This document shows, piece by piece, positions 1 through 8,756 of a DNA stretch of 64,000 nt (position 1 is its first letter; every line of letters begins with the position of its first letter). This DNA comes from an uncultured Acetatifactor sp. (GTDB lineage Bacteria; Bacillota; Clostridia; Lachnospirales; Lachnospiraceae). The notes under the pieces are model-generated. The model was not told the origin of the DNA. It did not search any database and was given only the letters and a program-made list of their open reading frames with translations. Position numbers and translations under genes: made by a program. The DNA lies in contig CAJUGH010000012.1 in the NCBI GenBank assembly GCA_910586215.1, positions 37,047 to 101,046 of the forward strand, given 5' to 3'.

Positions 1-55
1 TGCTCTCCACCTGCGCAAAGTCCACACGCTGGTAAGGCATATCCTGAAATTTCAT
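1..55 (-). CDS. N-terminal fragment of a probable M3-family oligoendopeptidase
   Basis: Only the first 18 codons lie in the window; the gene runs off the left edge on the minus strand. An ATG at 53-55 is preceded by a good GGGAGGTG ribosome site. The peptide begins MKFQDMPYQRVDF, which resembles the start of Firmicute M3 oligoendopeptidases (zinc metallopeptidases that degrade cytosolic oligopeptides), but this stretch contains no catalytic motif. The start is well supported; the family is inferred from a very short sequence. Confidence 0.45.
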   Translation of the reverse strand, partial: MKFQDMPYQRVDFAQVES

Positions 56-211
56 GTCTGCACCTCCCATTTTTCTGTTTTTTCCAATATACCCTATATT
101 GCGCCTCCCGTGCAACCTTTTTTTGCAAATGGCAGTGGCCTGAAGGTGACTTTCACGGCCATAAAAAGGAGCCGGCACGACATTTTTCTGTGAAAACCTT
201 CCTTTTATCAC

Positions 212-240
212 TTGCGGATCCGGGCCTAAAGTATTATACT
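212..240 (+). promoter_or_regulatory. sigma-A type promoter of the 278-1408 gene
   Basis: TTGCGG at 212-217 and TATACT at 235-240 are separated by 17 bp. They lie 38 bp before the start codon of the next gene, which has a GGAGGAG ribosome site. Confidence 0.55.
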
Positions 241-277
241 TAATATCAGCTAAAATTTTCGTGTCGGAGGAGATAAC

Positions 278-1408
278 ATGTTTGACGAACTGAAGAAAAA
301 GTCCTTGAAAAGTTCCCTGCTGGGAACCATCATCCTGCTGATCGCCGGAGTGGCGCTTACCGTGTTTTTAGGTGCAAAAGCATTCTCCGCTGCTTTCGGC
401 TACACCACATTTGAAGACTTAGCACCCGATGAGATCCACCCCGGACAGTTGGTGGAAGCCAATGTTGTAGTGAACTTCGGTTCCTGCATAGAGGAATATG
501 AGTACCAGGAGAGTGCCCCCAGGGCTACCCAGCGGACCACCAGCCTGTATTATGTGATCTGGACCAGGGACGGAAGCTTCAACGATGACCGCTACCTGGC
601 CATCAAGGTTCCTGCGAAATACAAGAGCCAGATGGAAGACATGTACGAGAACACGGCAGCGGGTTACTATTCTGATCCCATTACCCTGTCCGGTGAGGTC
701 AAGAAGCTGAACGAAGAAGAACTTCGTTACTTCAAGGAGTATTTTGTCTATGACGATGGCACGGAAGGTTTCACGGAAGCGGAGTACGAACAGATTACCC
801 TTCCTTATTACATCAACGTGTATGCCAGCAAGGCCAGCATGAATGCCGTATTCCTGATCGGGTTTGCCGGCGGTGTTGTCTGTCTCATCTTCGGCATCCT
901 CCGGATCGTGAAAGCCACCTCCGGCGGTTATCTGAAGAAGCTGCGCCAGGACATCGTGAATGCCGGATACAGTGAGTCTTATGTGGAATCTGACTACGCT
1001 TCTGCTACCTCCATCACCAAGAACGGCAGCATCAAGGTAGGACGGCTTATGACATATTACAGCAGCGGCGCCACCATGCGGGCCTTCGCCAACAAGGACA
1101 TTGTGTGGGCTTACCAGAGTACCACGACCCACCGTACCAACGGCATCAAGACTGGTACTACATACAGTTCCATCCTGTACCTGCGGGGGCAGAAATCTGC
1201 CGTAACCTTGTCCATGCCCAATGAGGCTACCACACAGGAGTTCCTGAAGAGGGTTGGTACCATGTTCCCCTGGGCTGTGGTGGGTTATTCCGAGGATCTG
1301 CGGAGACTGTTCTTCAAGGAGTACCAGCAGTTCCTGGATCTACGCTTCAACACCATGGAGCACAATCCCGTGGAAGTAGAAGGAGAGGGATTCACCAATC
1401 CCCAGTAG
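278..1408 (+). CDS. two-segment membrane protein of unknown function
   Basis: A 376-aa protein not recognised with confidence. A short basic N-terminus (several Lys) is followed by a hydrophobic segment at about residues 13-33. Then comes a polar domain of about 150 residues, a second hydrophobic segment at about 188-210, and a cytosolic C-terminal domain. If the N-terminus is inside, the middle domain faces outward. The C-terminal part, rich in Ser/Thr and ending in an acidic tail, resembles PH-like domains of small Firmicute membrane proteins, but this is only an impression. The start follows GGAGGAG with suitable spacing. The gene has its own promoter and a strong terminator, so it is probably monocistronic. 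Confidence 0.75.
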   Translation: MFDELKKKSLKSSLLGTIILLIAGVALTVFLGAKAFSAAFGYTTFEDLAPDEIHPGQLVEANVVVNFGSCIEEYEYQESAPRATQRTTSLYYVIWTRDGSFNDDRYLAIKVPAKYKSQMEDMYENTAAGYYSDPITLSGEVKKLNEEELRYFKEYFVYDDGTEGFTEAEYEQITLPYYINVYASKASMNAVFLIGFAGGVVCLIFGILRIVKATSGGYLKKLRQDIVNAGYSESYVESDYASATSITKNGSIKVGRLMTYYSSGATMRAFANKDIVWAYQSTTTHRTNGIKTGTTYSSILYLRGQKSAVTLSMPNEATTQEFLKRVGTMFPWAVVGYSEDLRRLFFKEYQQFLDLRFNTMEHNPVEVEGEGFTNPQ

Positions 1409-1416
1409 GGTTCCGT

Positions 1417-1467
1417 AAAAAGGAAAAGATCCGTGCAGCGTAAACTGCTCGGATCTTTTCCTTTTTA
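1417..1467. terminator. strong bidirectional terminator
   Basis: A long inverted repeat (AAAAGGAAAAGATCCG pairing with CGGATCTTTTCCTTTT) has A-rich and T-rich flanks. It lies between the convergent ends of the membrane protein gene and the GH112 gene, so it can serve both strands. Confidence 0.85.
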
Positions 1468-1505
1468 TCTTTTAGCATCCCGGGTCCATACAGTAAAGCA
1501 ACGCC

Positions 1506-3659
1506 CTACAGTTCCATGAACACGGTATCATATGGCGCAATGGTCACGGTTCTGCTGCCATCCTCCGTGGGAATTGTGGTAGTCTGTTCTCTGTCGCTGT
1601 TGTTGATGACCACCAGTTTCCTGCTCTGGGGATAGTAAGCACATTCTGTATAAAGGTTGTCTGTCATATACAGTCCGCTGGTACCCTCCCCTCCTGCATA
1701 GCGGATCAAGTGGAACAACATACGGGTATTTTCCTGGTCCACCTGGAAAGAAGCCAGATAGATCCCTTTTCCCTTGCCAAATGCGTGTACTGTCACAAGA
1801 GGATTGTCCCCTTCTGCCAGCAGCACTTTCGCCTGGCCGTCCGTAAGGTACAGATGTTCCTTCGCCTCCACCGTGGCACCTTCCGGCAGTACTTCCTCCT
1901 CATCCCCTGCCTGGAAGTTCCATTTGCCATGGCACACCCTGGCACCGGTATCCTCATCAATACCCAGCACATGGGCCATACGGAAGGTATAATCGTAGCC
2001 CTCCACAGCAGAAGGCTCGTTCACCCCAAGGAAAGTGCCTCCTTCATAGACCCATTTTGTGAGCAGGGTGACTACCTCATCATCCTTCCAATTGTCCCCG
2101 CCACTCCAGGCACTGCCTGCACGTCCAGCGTTGATCACCACATCCACATCTTCCAGGGCACCCTTTTTCACATCCTCAAAGGAAATGAACTTCACCTCCA
2201 CCGGCAGGCCGGACAAGGCCTCGTTGATATGGATCAAGTCATGCATATAGGTCTCATGGAAATGTCCGGACAGGGTCCAGGAGCGCAGCGCCCCCCAGCT
2301 ATGGAGAACCGCCACCCTGGTCTTGATGGAATAGGGCCTGCCTGCCTCGTGGAAAGACTGGATCAGCCGGAATTCGTCGGATACCTTCTCTATATAGTCG
2401 CAGAAGTCCGGGAAAGGCTCCACCAGGTGCAGGTATCCGCCCAGTCCGATCCTGTCAATCTTCGCCCGCAGAAGGGCGCGGCGCACACTGTTCCAGTATT
2501 TCTTGGCATCCAGGGTAGGATCCCCGCCTTCCGTGAAGGTAGGCGCACCTCCCAGGCCCACCGGGAACAGGTACGGGTGCAGGCGCAGTTCATGGGTGGG
2601 CACATCCACCCCGGCACAAAGCCTGGCCTCATAGCCGGAGAACACGCACTTGATCAGCCCGTCGAAACCAAATTCCTGGAACCTGCCATTGTAAGGCTCC
2701 ACCCCCACCCAGCTGTCATCGTAGAACACATATGCCTTCTTGCCATACGCGTGTACCATGTCAATGAGTTTTTTGCCGAAGGTGATTACAAAATCATTGA
2801 TGAAGGCCATCCAGTCTGCCTTCTTCCGGTCTCCCGGCATATGGGTCACATGGAACTGACCTTTGTTGATAAAATCCTCCGCTGTCATCCGGTAGCCGTA
2901 CTGCTTCTCAAACTCCTCCAGGGCCAGGTCACTCACCGTGTAATCATAGGATCCCCAGTCAGAAAAAAGCTGCCGGTTCCTCTCGTTGCTGCCCCAGATC
3001 CACACAAAATTGTAGAACATGGAGGTAAAGCGCACCACCGTAGTATCCGGATGGGTCTCACACCAGTTCTTCATCCAGGAGAGCATATAGGCCTGTGTCT
3101 CCGGATACCTGGGGTCAATCTGCATGAGATGCTCCTTGTCCCAGTTGTTGGTAGTGTGATTGTACATGGAAATCTCTTCCCAGATCCGGTAGGCCAGGAA
3201 ACTCACTGTGTACTTGTGAAAAGGGGTGATATCCTTCACGGTCACAGTGCCGGCCCCTTTGTCATAACTCCATTTTCCATTGTCTACCTTCTCATTTGTG
3301 GTCCTGTCATATACTTCCCAGTAAGGTAAGGCCCGCTCACTGTCATTGATGGCAAACTGCTCTGCAAAAAAACTCTCCATCAGGCTGATGGTCACATCCG
3401 CACCTGTGGCTACCATTCCAGGGGTACACAGAAACGTCTGCTGCAATTTGTCCAGGTTCTCCCTGGCCCATGCGTTGTGATCCCTGATGATGCAGATGGT
3501 AGAGTATATCCCATACCCTGCATGAACAATCTCGTCTGACAGCACCGTTCCATCGCTGTCACGGATCACATCCGCACCCCATTTCTCTGCCATCTGCAGG
3601 GTAAGCTTCTCATACCCCGACTCTCCGGGAAGTGTAAAACCACCCTTTGTCTTCGACAT
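1506..3659 (-). CDS. GH112 phosphorylase, probably D-galactosyl-1,4-L-rhamnose phosphorylase
   Basis: A 717-aa protein with the typical length and N-terminus of GH112 (KGGFTLPGESGYEKLT, followed by EKWGADVIRDSDGT at 26-38). GH112 enzymes split beta-galactosyl disaccharides with phosphate, giving galactose 1-phosphate. The likely catalytic acid lies in YDDSWVG (Asp314/315). A conserved stretch including ELRLHPYLFP and a GGDP motif follows. No signal peptide is visible, so it should act in the cytosol. Known GH112 substrates are lacto-N-biose/galacto-N-biose or Gal-beta-1,4-Rha. Because a GH105 and a rhamnogalacturonan-type esterase are in the same operon, Gal-Rha from rhamnogalacturonan is the best guess; specificity cannot be read from sequence alone. 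It is the last gene of the operon, starts after AGGAGGAT, and is separated from the esterase gene by a hairpin. Confidence 0.88.
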   Translation of the reverse strand: MSKTKGGFTLPGESGYEKLTLQMAEKWGADVIRDSDGTVLSDEIVHAGYGIYSTICIIRDHNAWARENLDKLQQTFLCTPGMVATGADVTISLMESFFAEQFAINDSERALPYWEVYDRTTNEKVDNGKWSYDKGAGTVTVKDITPFHKYTVSFLAYRIWEEISMYNHTTNNWDKEHLMQIDPRYPETQAYMLSWMKNWCETHPDTTVVRFTSMFYNFVWIWGSNERNRQLFSDWGSYDYTVSDLALEEFEKQYGYRMTAEDFINKGQFHVTHMPGDRKKADWMAFINDFVITFGKKLIDMVHAYGKKAYVFYDDSWVGVEPYNGRFQEFGFDGLIKCVFSGYEARLCAGVDVPTHELRLHPYLFPVGLGGAPTFTEGGDPTLDAKKYWNSVRRALLRAKIDRIGLGGYLHLVEPFPDFCDYIEKVSDEFRLIQSFHEAGRPYSIKTRVAVLHSWGALRSWTLSGHFHETYMHDLIHINEALSGLPVEVKFISFEDVKKGALEDVDVVINAGRAGSAWSGGDNWKDDEVVTLLTKWVYEGGTFLGVNEPSAVEGYDYTFRMAHVLGIDEDTGARVCHGKWNFQAGDEEEVLPEGATVEAKEHLYLTDGQAKVLLAEGDNPLVTVHAFGKGKGIYLASFQVDQENTRMLFHLIRYAGGEGTSGLYMTDNLYTECAYYPQSRKLVVINNSDREQTTTIPTEDGSRTVTIAPYDTVFMEL

Positions 3660-3757
3660 ACTTCTCTATCCTCCTATCGTTCAAACTCCGATATCCAATC
3701 CGCAAAAACTTTGGGAAGAATTCCCGTCATGCCACCGCAGCCGACACAAACAATTCG

Positions 3758-3793
3758 TGAAAAAACTGGGAAGAATCGCTTTAGCGATTCTTC
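3758..3793 (-). terminator. intra-operon hairpin with U-run after the esterase gene
   Basis: On the minus strand GAAGAATCGC pairs with GCGATTCTTC (4-nt loop), followed by CCAG and six T. It lies between the SGNH esterase and the GH112 gene, so it probably ends part of the transcripts and lowers expression of the phosphorylase. Confidence 0.6.
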
Positions 3794-3803
3794 GGGGAAT
3801 GAT

Positions 3804-5627
3804 TCAGATTTTCAGCCTGCGGCACAGTTCCACGGCCTCACCCCGGGTAAGTATCCTTCCCAGGTTCCCGCTGCCGTCAGCCGGAAGCAGTCCCAGCCTG
3901 CAAGCCGCCTGTATGTATGGCCTGGCGTATGCCGCACACGTTTCATCATATATGCAGGATCCGGCCTCCGGAAGCTTCTTCCTGCTCTTGTATCCGTTCA
4001 CCGCGAAGACCAGGAATTCCTCCAGCGTCACTGGCCGTTCTGGATAAAAACAGTCATTTTCCACCATTCCAGGATCAATCAGTCCGTTCTGCCAGGCGCA
4101 TTCCACTGTCCCTGCGTACCATTCATGCCCTACCACATCCGTATACATATCATTATACACATTGGTGGGGAAGAACCGGGCAGTCTTGATCACCATGTCC
4201 AGGGCAGATGCCCGGTCCACAGGCTCTTCCAGACGGTCTGTCCCTGCCAGGAGCGTTGCCCCTTCCTCCGGATCTGCCACATCCTTGAACTGCTCCGGCT
4301 TGGAAAGAGGTACAATCTCTCCTGCCGGTTCCCATGGGCCAAACCCTTCCGTGACACATGACGCCAGGAACCTGTAGGCCGGATCCGGATGGCTGCCGCA
4401 GACGCTCCCTATCTGTGCCGCCACCAGCCCTGCCATGTGGTATGCCCCATAGTCATTGCTGTGGGTATAGTCTCCAGGGAAGAAATAGGGTTTCGCCCCT
4501 TCCAGTCCTTTCTTCAGGATGAACGCCATACTTTCTCCATGGAGATCCAGTACCGGTACCCCTGTTTCTGCCCCCACCTCCATACAGCTTGCGGCATATT
4601 CTTCCAACAGGTCATTGTAGGTGCCGTCATTTCCCTTCCAGGTGTTCCTGGCGAGGGGTGTCACCAGCAGGGGATACATTCCTTTCTCCCGGCTTTCCTT
4701 TATGTAACGCAGCAGGTTCTCCCGGTAGCCCTCCCTGGCCTTCAGTTCTGCCAGTTTCTGGTCATTGTGGCCGAACTGGAACAGGATATAGTCCCCGGCC
4801 CTGCCATACTGTTCTACCACCCCCAGGTGCCCCTCCCTGCGGAAGCTGTCCGTGGTCAGCCCGGAATGGGCATGGTTGGACACGGCAATCCCTTCCTTCA
4901 GGTAGGCAGAGAGCATCTGCCCCCAGCCGCTGTAGCTGGTACCGGGCGCATAGGGATACGCTGCGCTCTGGTCCGTAACCGTGGAATCCCCCGCAATATA
5001 AAGGGTAGGGCAGTCTGTCTCTTCTATATATAGAGCCTGGATCCGGGGTCTGGCTGCCACCAGGGTGATGTCCAGGCTCCTGTCCTCATATACCTTCGTC
5101 TGTCCCCTGGGCACAATATCGCACACATTCACGGTCATGGTATGGGAAAACATACCTCCCCGGGCCTGGGAAGCATCGGGAACCGCCCCCAGGAAAGCCA
5201 GCCGCCTGCGCCCGGTAAAGAGCAACATCTGCCCCTTCTCCTCCCCGGAGGCCCTGGCCGGAATCTCCAACGTTACCTTATAATTGCCCTGTCTGGGTAC
5301 GTCAGCTTTGAATGACAGAGGAATCCACCTGTGTTCTCCCTGCCAGGTCTCCCCAGCCTCCTGTTGCAGGCTGGTCACTTTCCCGTCCGAGTCCAGGAAA
5401 CAGGATCCTTCCTCCCCTTCCACACAGGTCAGTTCCTGCTCCTGATACCAATAGGTGGTCTCAAATCCCGCGTTCAGTTCCGGGAACTGGAGCAGTTCCT
5501 GTTCCCGCCTGTTTTTCTCTGTCACAAATCCATATCCCACTTCCGGTTGATAGAGATCCCCAGGGGAGATGCTTATGCCACCCTCCCCTGGTACCTCTTC
5601 CCCGAAGAGAAATCTCTTCCGAAACAT
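3804..5627 (-). CDS. SGNH/GDSL hydrolase, rhamnogalacturonan acetylesterase-like, with SLH-like C-terminus
   Basis: 607 aa. The central domain carries the SGNH blocks of the CE12/rhamnogalacturonan acetylesterase type: GDST at 213-216 (nucleophile Ser215), a Gly in the SGL block near 255, HND at 287-289, and DYTH at 386-389 (Asp386/His389). Residues 1-205 form an extra beta-rich N-terminal domain. Residues from about 480 to the end read like S-layer-homology repeats (YTDVVGHEWYAGTVECAWQNG, then TRGEAVELCRRL). No signal peptide is visible, so either it is a cytosolic esterase with an SLH-derived domain or the true start is misjudged. Its start lies 2 bp after the GH105 stop, indicating translational coupling. 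The expected role is removal of acetyl groups from rhamnogalacturonan oligosaccharides. Confidence 0.82.
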   Translation of the reverse strand: MFRKRFLFGEEVPGEGGISISPGDLYQPEVGYGFVTEKNRREQELLQFPELNAGFETTYWYQEQELTCVEGEEGSCFLDSDGKVTSLQQEAGETWQGEHRWIPLSFKADVPRQGNYKVTLEIPARASGEEKGQMLLFTGRRRLAFLGAVPDASQARGGMFSHTMTVNVCDIVPRGQTKVYEDRSLDITLVAARPRIQALYIEETDCPTLYIAGDSTVTDQSAAYPYAPGTSYSGWGQMLSAYLKEGIAVSNHAHSGLTTDSFRREGHLGVVEQYGRAGDYILFQFGHNDQKLAELKAREGYRENLLRYIKESREKGMYPLLVTPLARNTWKGNDGTYNDLLEEYAASCMEVGAETGVPVLDLHGESMAFILKKGLEGAKPYFFPGDYTHSNDYGAYHMAGLVAAQIGSVCGSHPDPAYRFLASCVTEGFGPWEPAGEIVPLSKPEQFKDVADPEEGATLLAGTDRLEEPVDRASALDMVIKTARFFPTNVYNDMYTDVVGHEWYAGTVECAWQNGLIDPGMVENDCFYPERPVTLEEFLVFAVNGYKSRKKLPEAGSCIYDETCAAYARPYIQAACRLGLLPADGSGNLGRILTRGEAVELCRRLKI

Positions 5628-5629
5628 AC

Positions 5630-6682
5630 TTACAGTGCACCATCCTTCTCAATTTTATCAGCCTGTAGCAGTGTGGCCAGAAATGCCAGCATCAGGCCCT
5701 GTCCCCAGCCCTGGATCCAGTCCCTGGAGATTCCCCGGTATCCCTCCTTGTCTTTCATCACTGCCGTACCCGCGGACACGTTCATCACCTTGCCATCCTC
5801 GCTCACATTGGCCAGCAGCCCTTTGATGGATTTGTTGATGTACTTGGAGTGGAGGGGGTTGCCCCTGGTAAGCATGGCTGCGGCGATTCCGGCAGAAGCA
5901 GAGACTTCCTCATAGGAGTCCGGGTCATCCAGCACCGTCCGCCAGAGTCCGTCCTCGGTCTGCACCGTCTTCAAGGCTGCAAGCTGCTCATTCAAGGAAC
6001 CGGCCACATCCATATACTTGGGATACAGATAGCATTCCGGCAGGATCCCGCCTACCTGGGACATGGTAAAAGCTGCCCATGCGTTTGCCCTGCCCCAGTA
6101 GATACCGGACATGTGGTCTCCCGTAATATTGTTGTACCCGTGGTAATAGAAGCCGCTGCTGGGATTCTGGAGATATTTGATATGCCAGTAGTACTGATTC
6201 AGTGCATCGTTAATCATCTCTTCATCCTTGTTCATCACACCCACCCGCAGCAGCAGGAAAGCCGCCATGAAAAGGGTATCGCACCAGGCCTGCTCCGGAA
6301 AATCATTGTTGGCAGACACCGTGTGCTGCAGCACATTATCCCCGAAACGGAGGGCATCCTTCTGGATGTAGGCAATCTTACTCATCAGGATATCATAGTA
6401 TTTCTGCTCCTTCGTGGCATTGAACAGGGTAATCAGACAATGCCCCATGGCACAGGCATTCACGGTCCACACCCTGGGCAGCCCCAGGTCAATCAGCTCA
6501 TCCACCCGGTCCTTCAGCAGGTTCAGGTACTCTTCCTTGCCCGTCTTCTCATAGGCATCGCTGATTCCATAATAGGCCACACCGCAGGGCCAGTCCCAGG
6601 TAAGATCCATATTCATGGTCTTCTTCACAATCTTGTCGATCACATCCTCAATCTGCTGCTTGTCGTACTGTAACTGTAGCAT
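5630..6682 (-). CDS. GH105 unsaturated rhamnogalacturonyl hydrolase
   Basis: 350 aa from the ATG at 6680-6682, chosen because GGAGG lies 5 bp upstream; the longer open frame upstream has no comparable site. The (alpha/alpha)6-barrel family signature is clear: WPCGVAYYG at 31-39 and WCDTLFMA at 133-140, where Asp135 matches the catalytic Asp of YteR/YesR. These enzymes remove the 4,5-unsaturated galacturonate left by lyases from the end of rhamnogalacturonan disaccharides, in the cytosol. Length fits the family (340-380 aa). It lies between the transporter genes and the esterase in one operon. Confidence 0.9.
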   Translation of the reverse strand: MLQLQYDKQQIEDVIDKIVKKTMNMDLTWDWPCGVAYYGISDAYEKTGKEEYLNLLKDRVDELIDLGLPRVWTVNACAMGHCLITLFNATKEQKYYDILMSKIAYIQKDALRFGDNVLQHTVSANNDFPEQAWCDTLFMAAFLLLRVGVMNKDEEMINDALNQYYWHIKYLQNPSSGFYYHGYNNITGDHMSGIYWGRANAWAAFTMSQVGGILPECYLYPKYMDVAGSLNEQLAALKTVQTEDGLWRTVLDDPDSYEEVSASAGIAAAMLTRGNPLHSKYINKSIKGLLANVSEDGKVMNVSAGTAVMKDKEGYRGISRDWIQGWGQGLMLAFLATLLQADKIEKDGAL

Positions 6683-6834
6683 AACACCCTCCGTTCTGCC
6701 GCTGCCTGCGGCATTTTGGTCATTTTTGCCCCCCGCCTTCCGGCCTGGCTTCTGTTCTCTATTGTAAACTTTTATGTGGATATGTGCAATTCCTAATTCG
6801 AAAAACCTGAAACAATTCCGGTTTCTGTTGTATA

Positions 6835-6864
6835 AGATAGCCCCCCACTTCTGGGAGGCTATCT
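6835..6864 (-). promoter_or_regulatory. intercistronic hairpin after the binding-protein gene
   Basis: AGATAGCC and GGCTATCT pair across a short loop in the 230-bp gap between the solute-binding lipoprotein gene and the GH105 gene. There is no real U-run, so it fits an mRNA-stabilising or partial-termination hairpin that favours high binding-protein expression. Confidence 0.5.
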
Positions 6865-6912
6865 GTTCCATACTTATATGCTTTTGCGAAACCTGGTATA
6901 CACTTTCCAGGA

Positions 6913-8667
6913 TTACTGCTGCATTGCGGAGGTCAGACCATCCTTCATTGCCTGTAATCTCTCCTCGGCAATGGCTCTGTAACCTGCATCAGCATACTTC
7001 TGCGCCCACTCATCATATTTTGCATCAAACTCTTCAGGATCACACATAATCAGATCATCCCTGGCTTCTGCATACATGGACAACAGGTCTCCCTGGTATT
7101 CCTCAATGGTTGTCAGCACAGTACCAAACATACAGTCGGTGATAATCCAGCCTTTCTCTGCAGCTGCAACCTTATTGTAGTAGTGCTGGATCAGCTCTTC
7201 GCTGAAGTCCTGAGGCAGGCCCTGGGGAGTGGCAGCCTTGATGGTATCCTCAATGGTACCGGCGCTTCTGGCCTCAATTGCCACACACCAATAGTCCTTG
7301 TTGTTGCTAAAGCCCTGCTTATGCTCGCCTTCGTAGTCCGCATAGTTCACGGATGCAGGCAGCCCGTCTTCCCCATAGTTGAAGTTGTCGCCCTCGAAGC
7401 CCCACTGCATCACAAACAGGTTCTCTTCCTGCAGCATCCACTCCATGTACATCATGGCCGCCTTGATCTCATCCTCAGAAGCCTGGGAAGAGAAGCCGAT
7501 CATCATACCAAACGGGTTATCGGAACGGCTTGCAGGCACAGTGCCATATTCCGTATCTGCCTCTGTAGCCTGTACGGCAATGGCCAGCTCTGCATCAGGA
7601 TTGGTGGCATAGAAGGAATTCAGCCAGTCAATGTTGGCAGCAATGTAATCGCTGTATTCATATGTCTTGCCATTGATGAAATTAGCCTTGGCAGTCTCCA
7701 CATCGGTTACGTAGTACTCCGGATTGGTAAAGCCAAGATTGTAATTCTCATTCAGCTCTCTCAGCAGTTTCTTGTTGGGTTCCCAGCCAAGAGCAGGAAT
7801 GGCGTAGTCACCATACATAACCCACTCTTCCTCATTCATGGGGTAATCCCTAAACTGATAGCTCTGGTCGATGCCGCGCATATCCGCGGATGTAGCGCCT
7901 CCTGCCGGATGATCTGCAATGCCCTCCTCCTGGATCTTGGTCATGGCGTCAATGTACTCGGCACGGGTTGCAGGAATATGGTCATAGCCCACCTTCCTCA
8001 GCCAGTCCATACGCACCCATTTTACAAAGGTATAGCTGGTATTGTAATAAGGCCTCTCAGCCAGCACAAAATAGGTTCCATTGTCCATGGTGGTGTATTT
8101 GATCTGATCCAGATCCACCATTCTCTGATAATAAGTAGGTGCAATCTGCGCAAACTGATCCAGGTCATATGTGGTCAGGCTTCCGTCAGCAACCCAGCCG
8201 GCCAGCTTCGGGAAATCATATTCCATCAGGAAAGTAGGCAGGCTCTTGGAGGAAGCCAGCAGGGAATAAGATGTCAATACATCTGTACGGGTAATGGGCA
8301 CGAACTTCAAGGTAATGTTGTACTTGTCGCCAAAATTCTCCTGAAGCCACTGCTCCCAATAGTTCTCTCCGATGGCAGGAACACCCTCCTGTCCTCTGTC
8401 ATATACAGGGATGCTCAAGGTCACATTCTCTGCAAAAGCGGTATAGCCTTCCACGCCAGCCACACCGGCGCCGTCTGCATCCTCACTGCCCGCGTCCTGG
8501 GTGCTGCTCTCCTCTGTACTCTGCTGGTCACTGCTCTCAGGCACAGAAGTACTTTCATTGCTGCCGGATGCAGGTGTTTCTTTTTCGCTGCAGCCAGCCA
8601 GGGTTCCCAATGCCATGGTTCCCACCAGGGCCATAGCCAGAACCTTCTGAAGATAATTCTTCTTCAT
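6913..8667 (-). CDS. ABC transporter extracellular sugar-binding lipoprotein (LplA/YtcQ type)
   Basis: 584 aa. A lipoprotein signal peptide (MKKNYLQKVLAM..., lipobox LAGC with Cys26) is followed by a Ser/Thr/Glu-rich linker to about residue 65 and then a large type-1 extracellular solute-binding domain. The long form (over 500 aa) with paired LplB and YtcP permeases is typical of Firmicute oligosaccharide importers whose ATPase (MsmX-like) is encoded elsewhere; no ATPase gene is present in this operon. Ribosome site AAAGGAGGAC. It is likely to capture rhamnogalacturonan-derived oligosaccharides at the cell surface, judged from its neighbours. Confidence 0.92.
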   Translation of the reverse strand: MKKNYLQKVLAMALVGTMALGTLAGCSEKETPASGSNESTSVPESSDQQSTEESSTQDAGSEDADGAGVAGVEGYTAFAENVTLSIPVYDRGQEGVPAIGENYWEQWLQENFGDKYNITLKFVPITRTDVLTSYSLLASSKSLPTFLMEYDFPKLAGWVADGSLTTYDLDQFAQIAPTYYQRMVDLDQIKYTTMDNGTYFVLAERPYYNTSYTFVKWVRMDWLRKVGYDHIPATRAEYIDAMTKIQEEGIADHPAGGATSADMRGIDQSYQFRDYPMNEEEWVMYGDYAIPALGWEPNKKLLRELNENYNLGFTNPEYYVTDVETAKANFINGKTYEYSDYIAANIDWLNSFYATNPDAELAIAVQATEADTEYGTVPASRSDNPFGMMIGFSSQASEDEIKAAMMYMEWMLQEENLFVMQWGFEGDNFNYGEDGLPASVNYADYEGEHKQGFSNNKDYWCVAIEARSAGTIEDTIKAATPQGLPQDFSEELIQHYYNKVAAAEKGWIITDCMFGTVLTTIEEYQGDLLSMYAEARDDLIMCDPEEFDAKYDEWAQKYADAGYRAIAEERLQAMKDGLTSAMQQ

Positions 8668-8756
8668 AAAAAATGTCCTCCTTTAAAAAATGTGTATATA
8701 GTCGACCCGCCCATGCGGGAAACTACCTGTATGAAATTTGCACTTCCAATCTCCAT

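Noticed and set aside
1710..3329. 539-codon plus-strand frame opposite the GH112 gene
   Set aside because: Antisense shadow of a well-supported gene; no recognisable domain or ribosome site.
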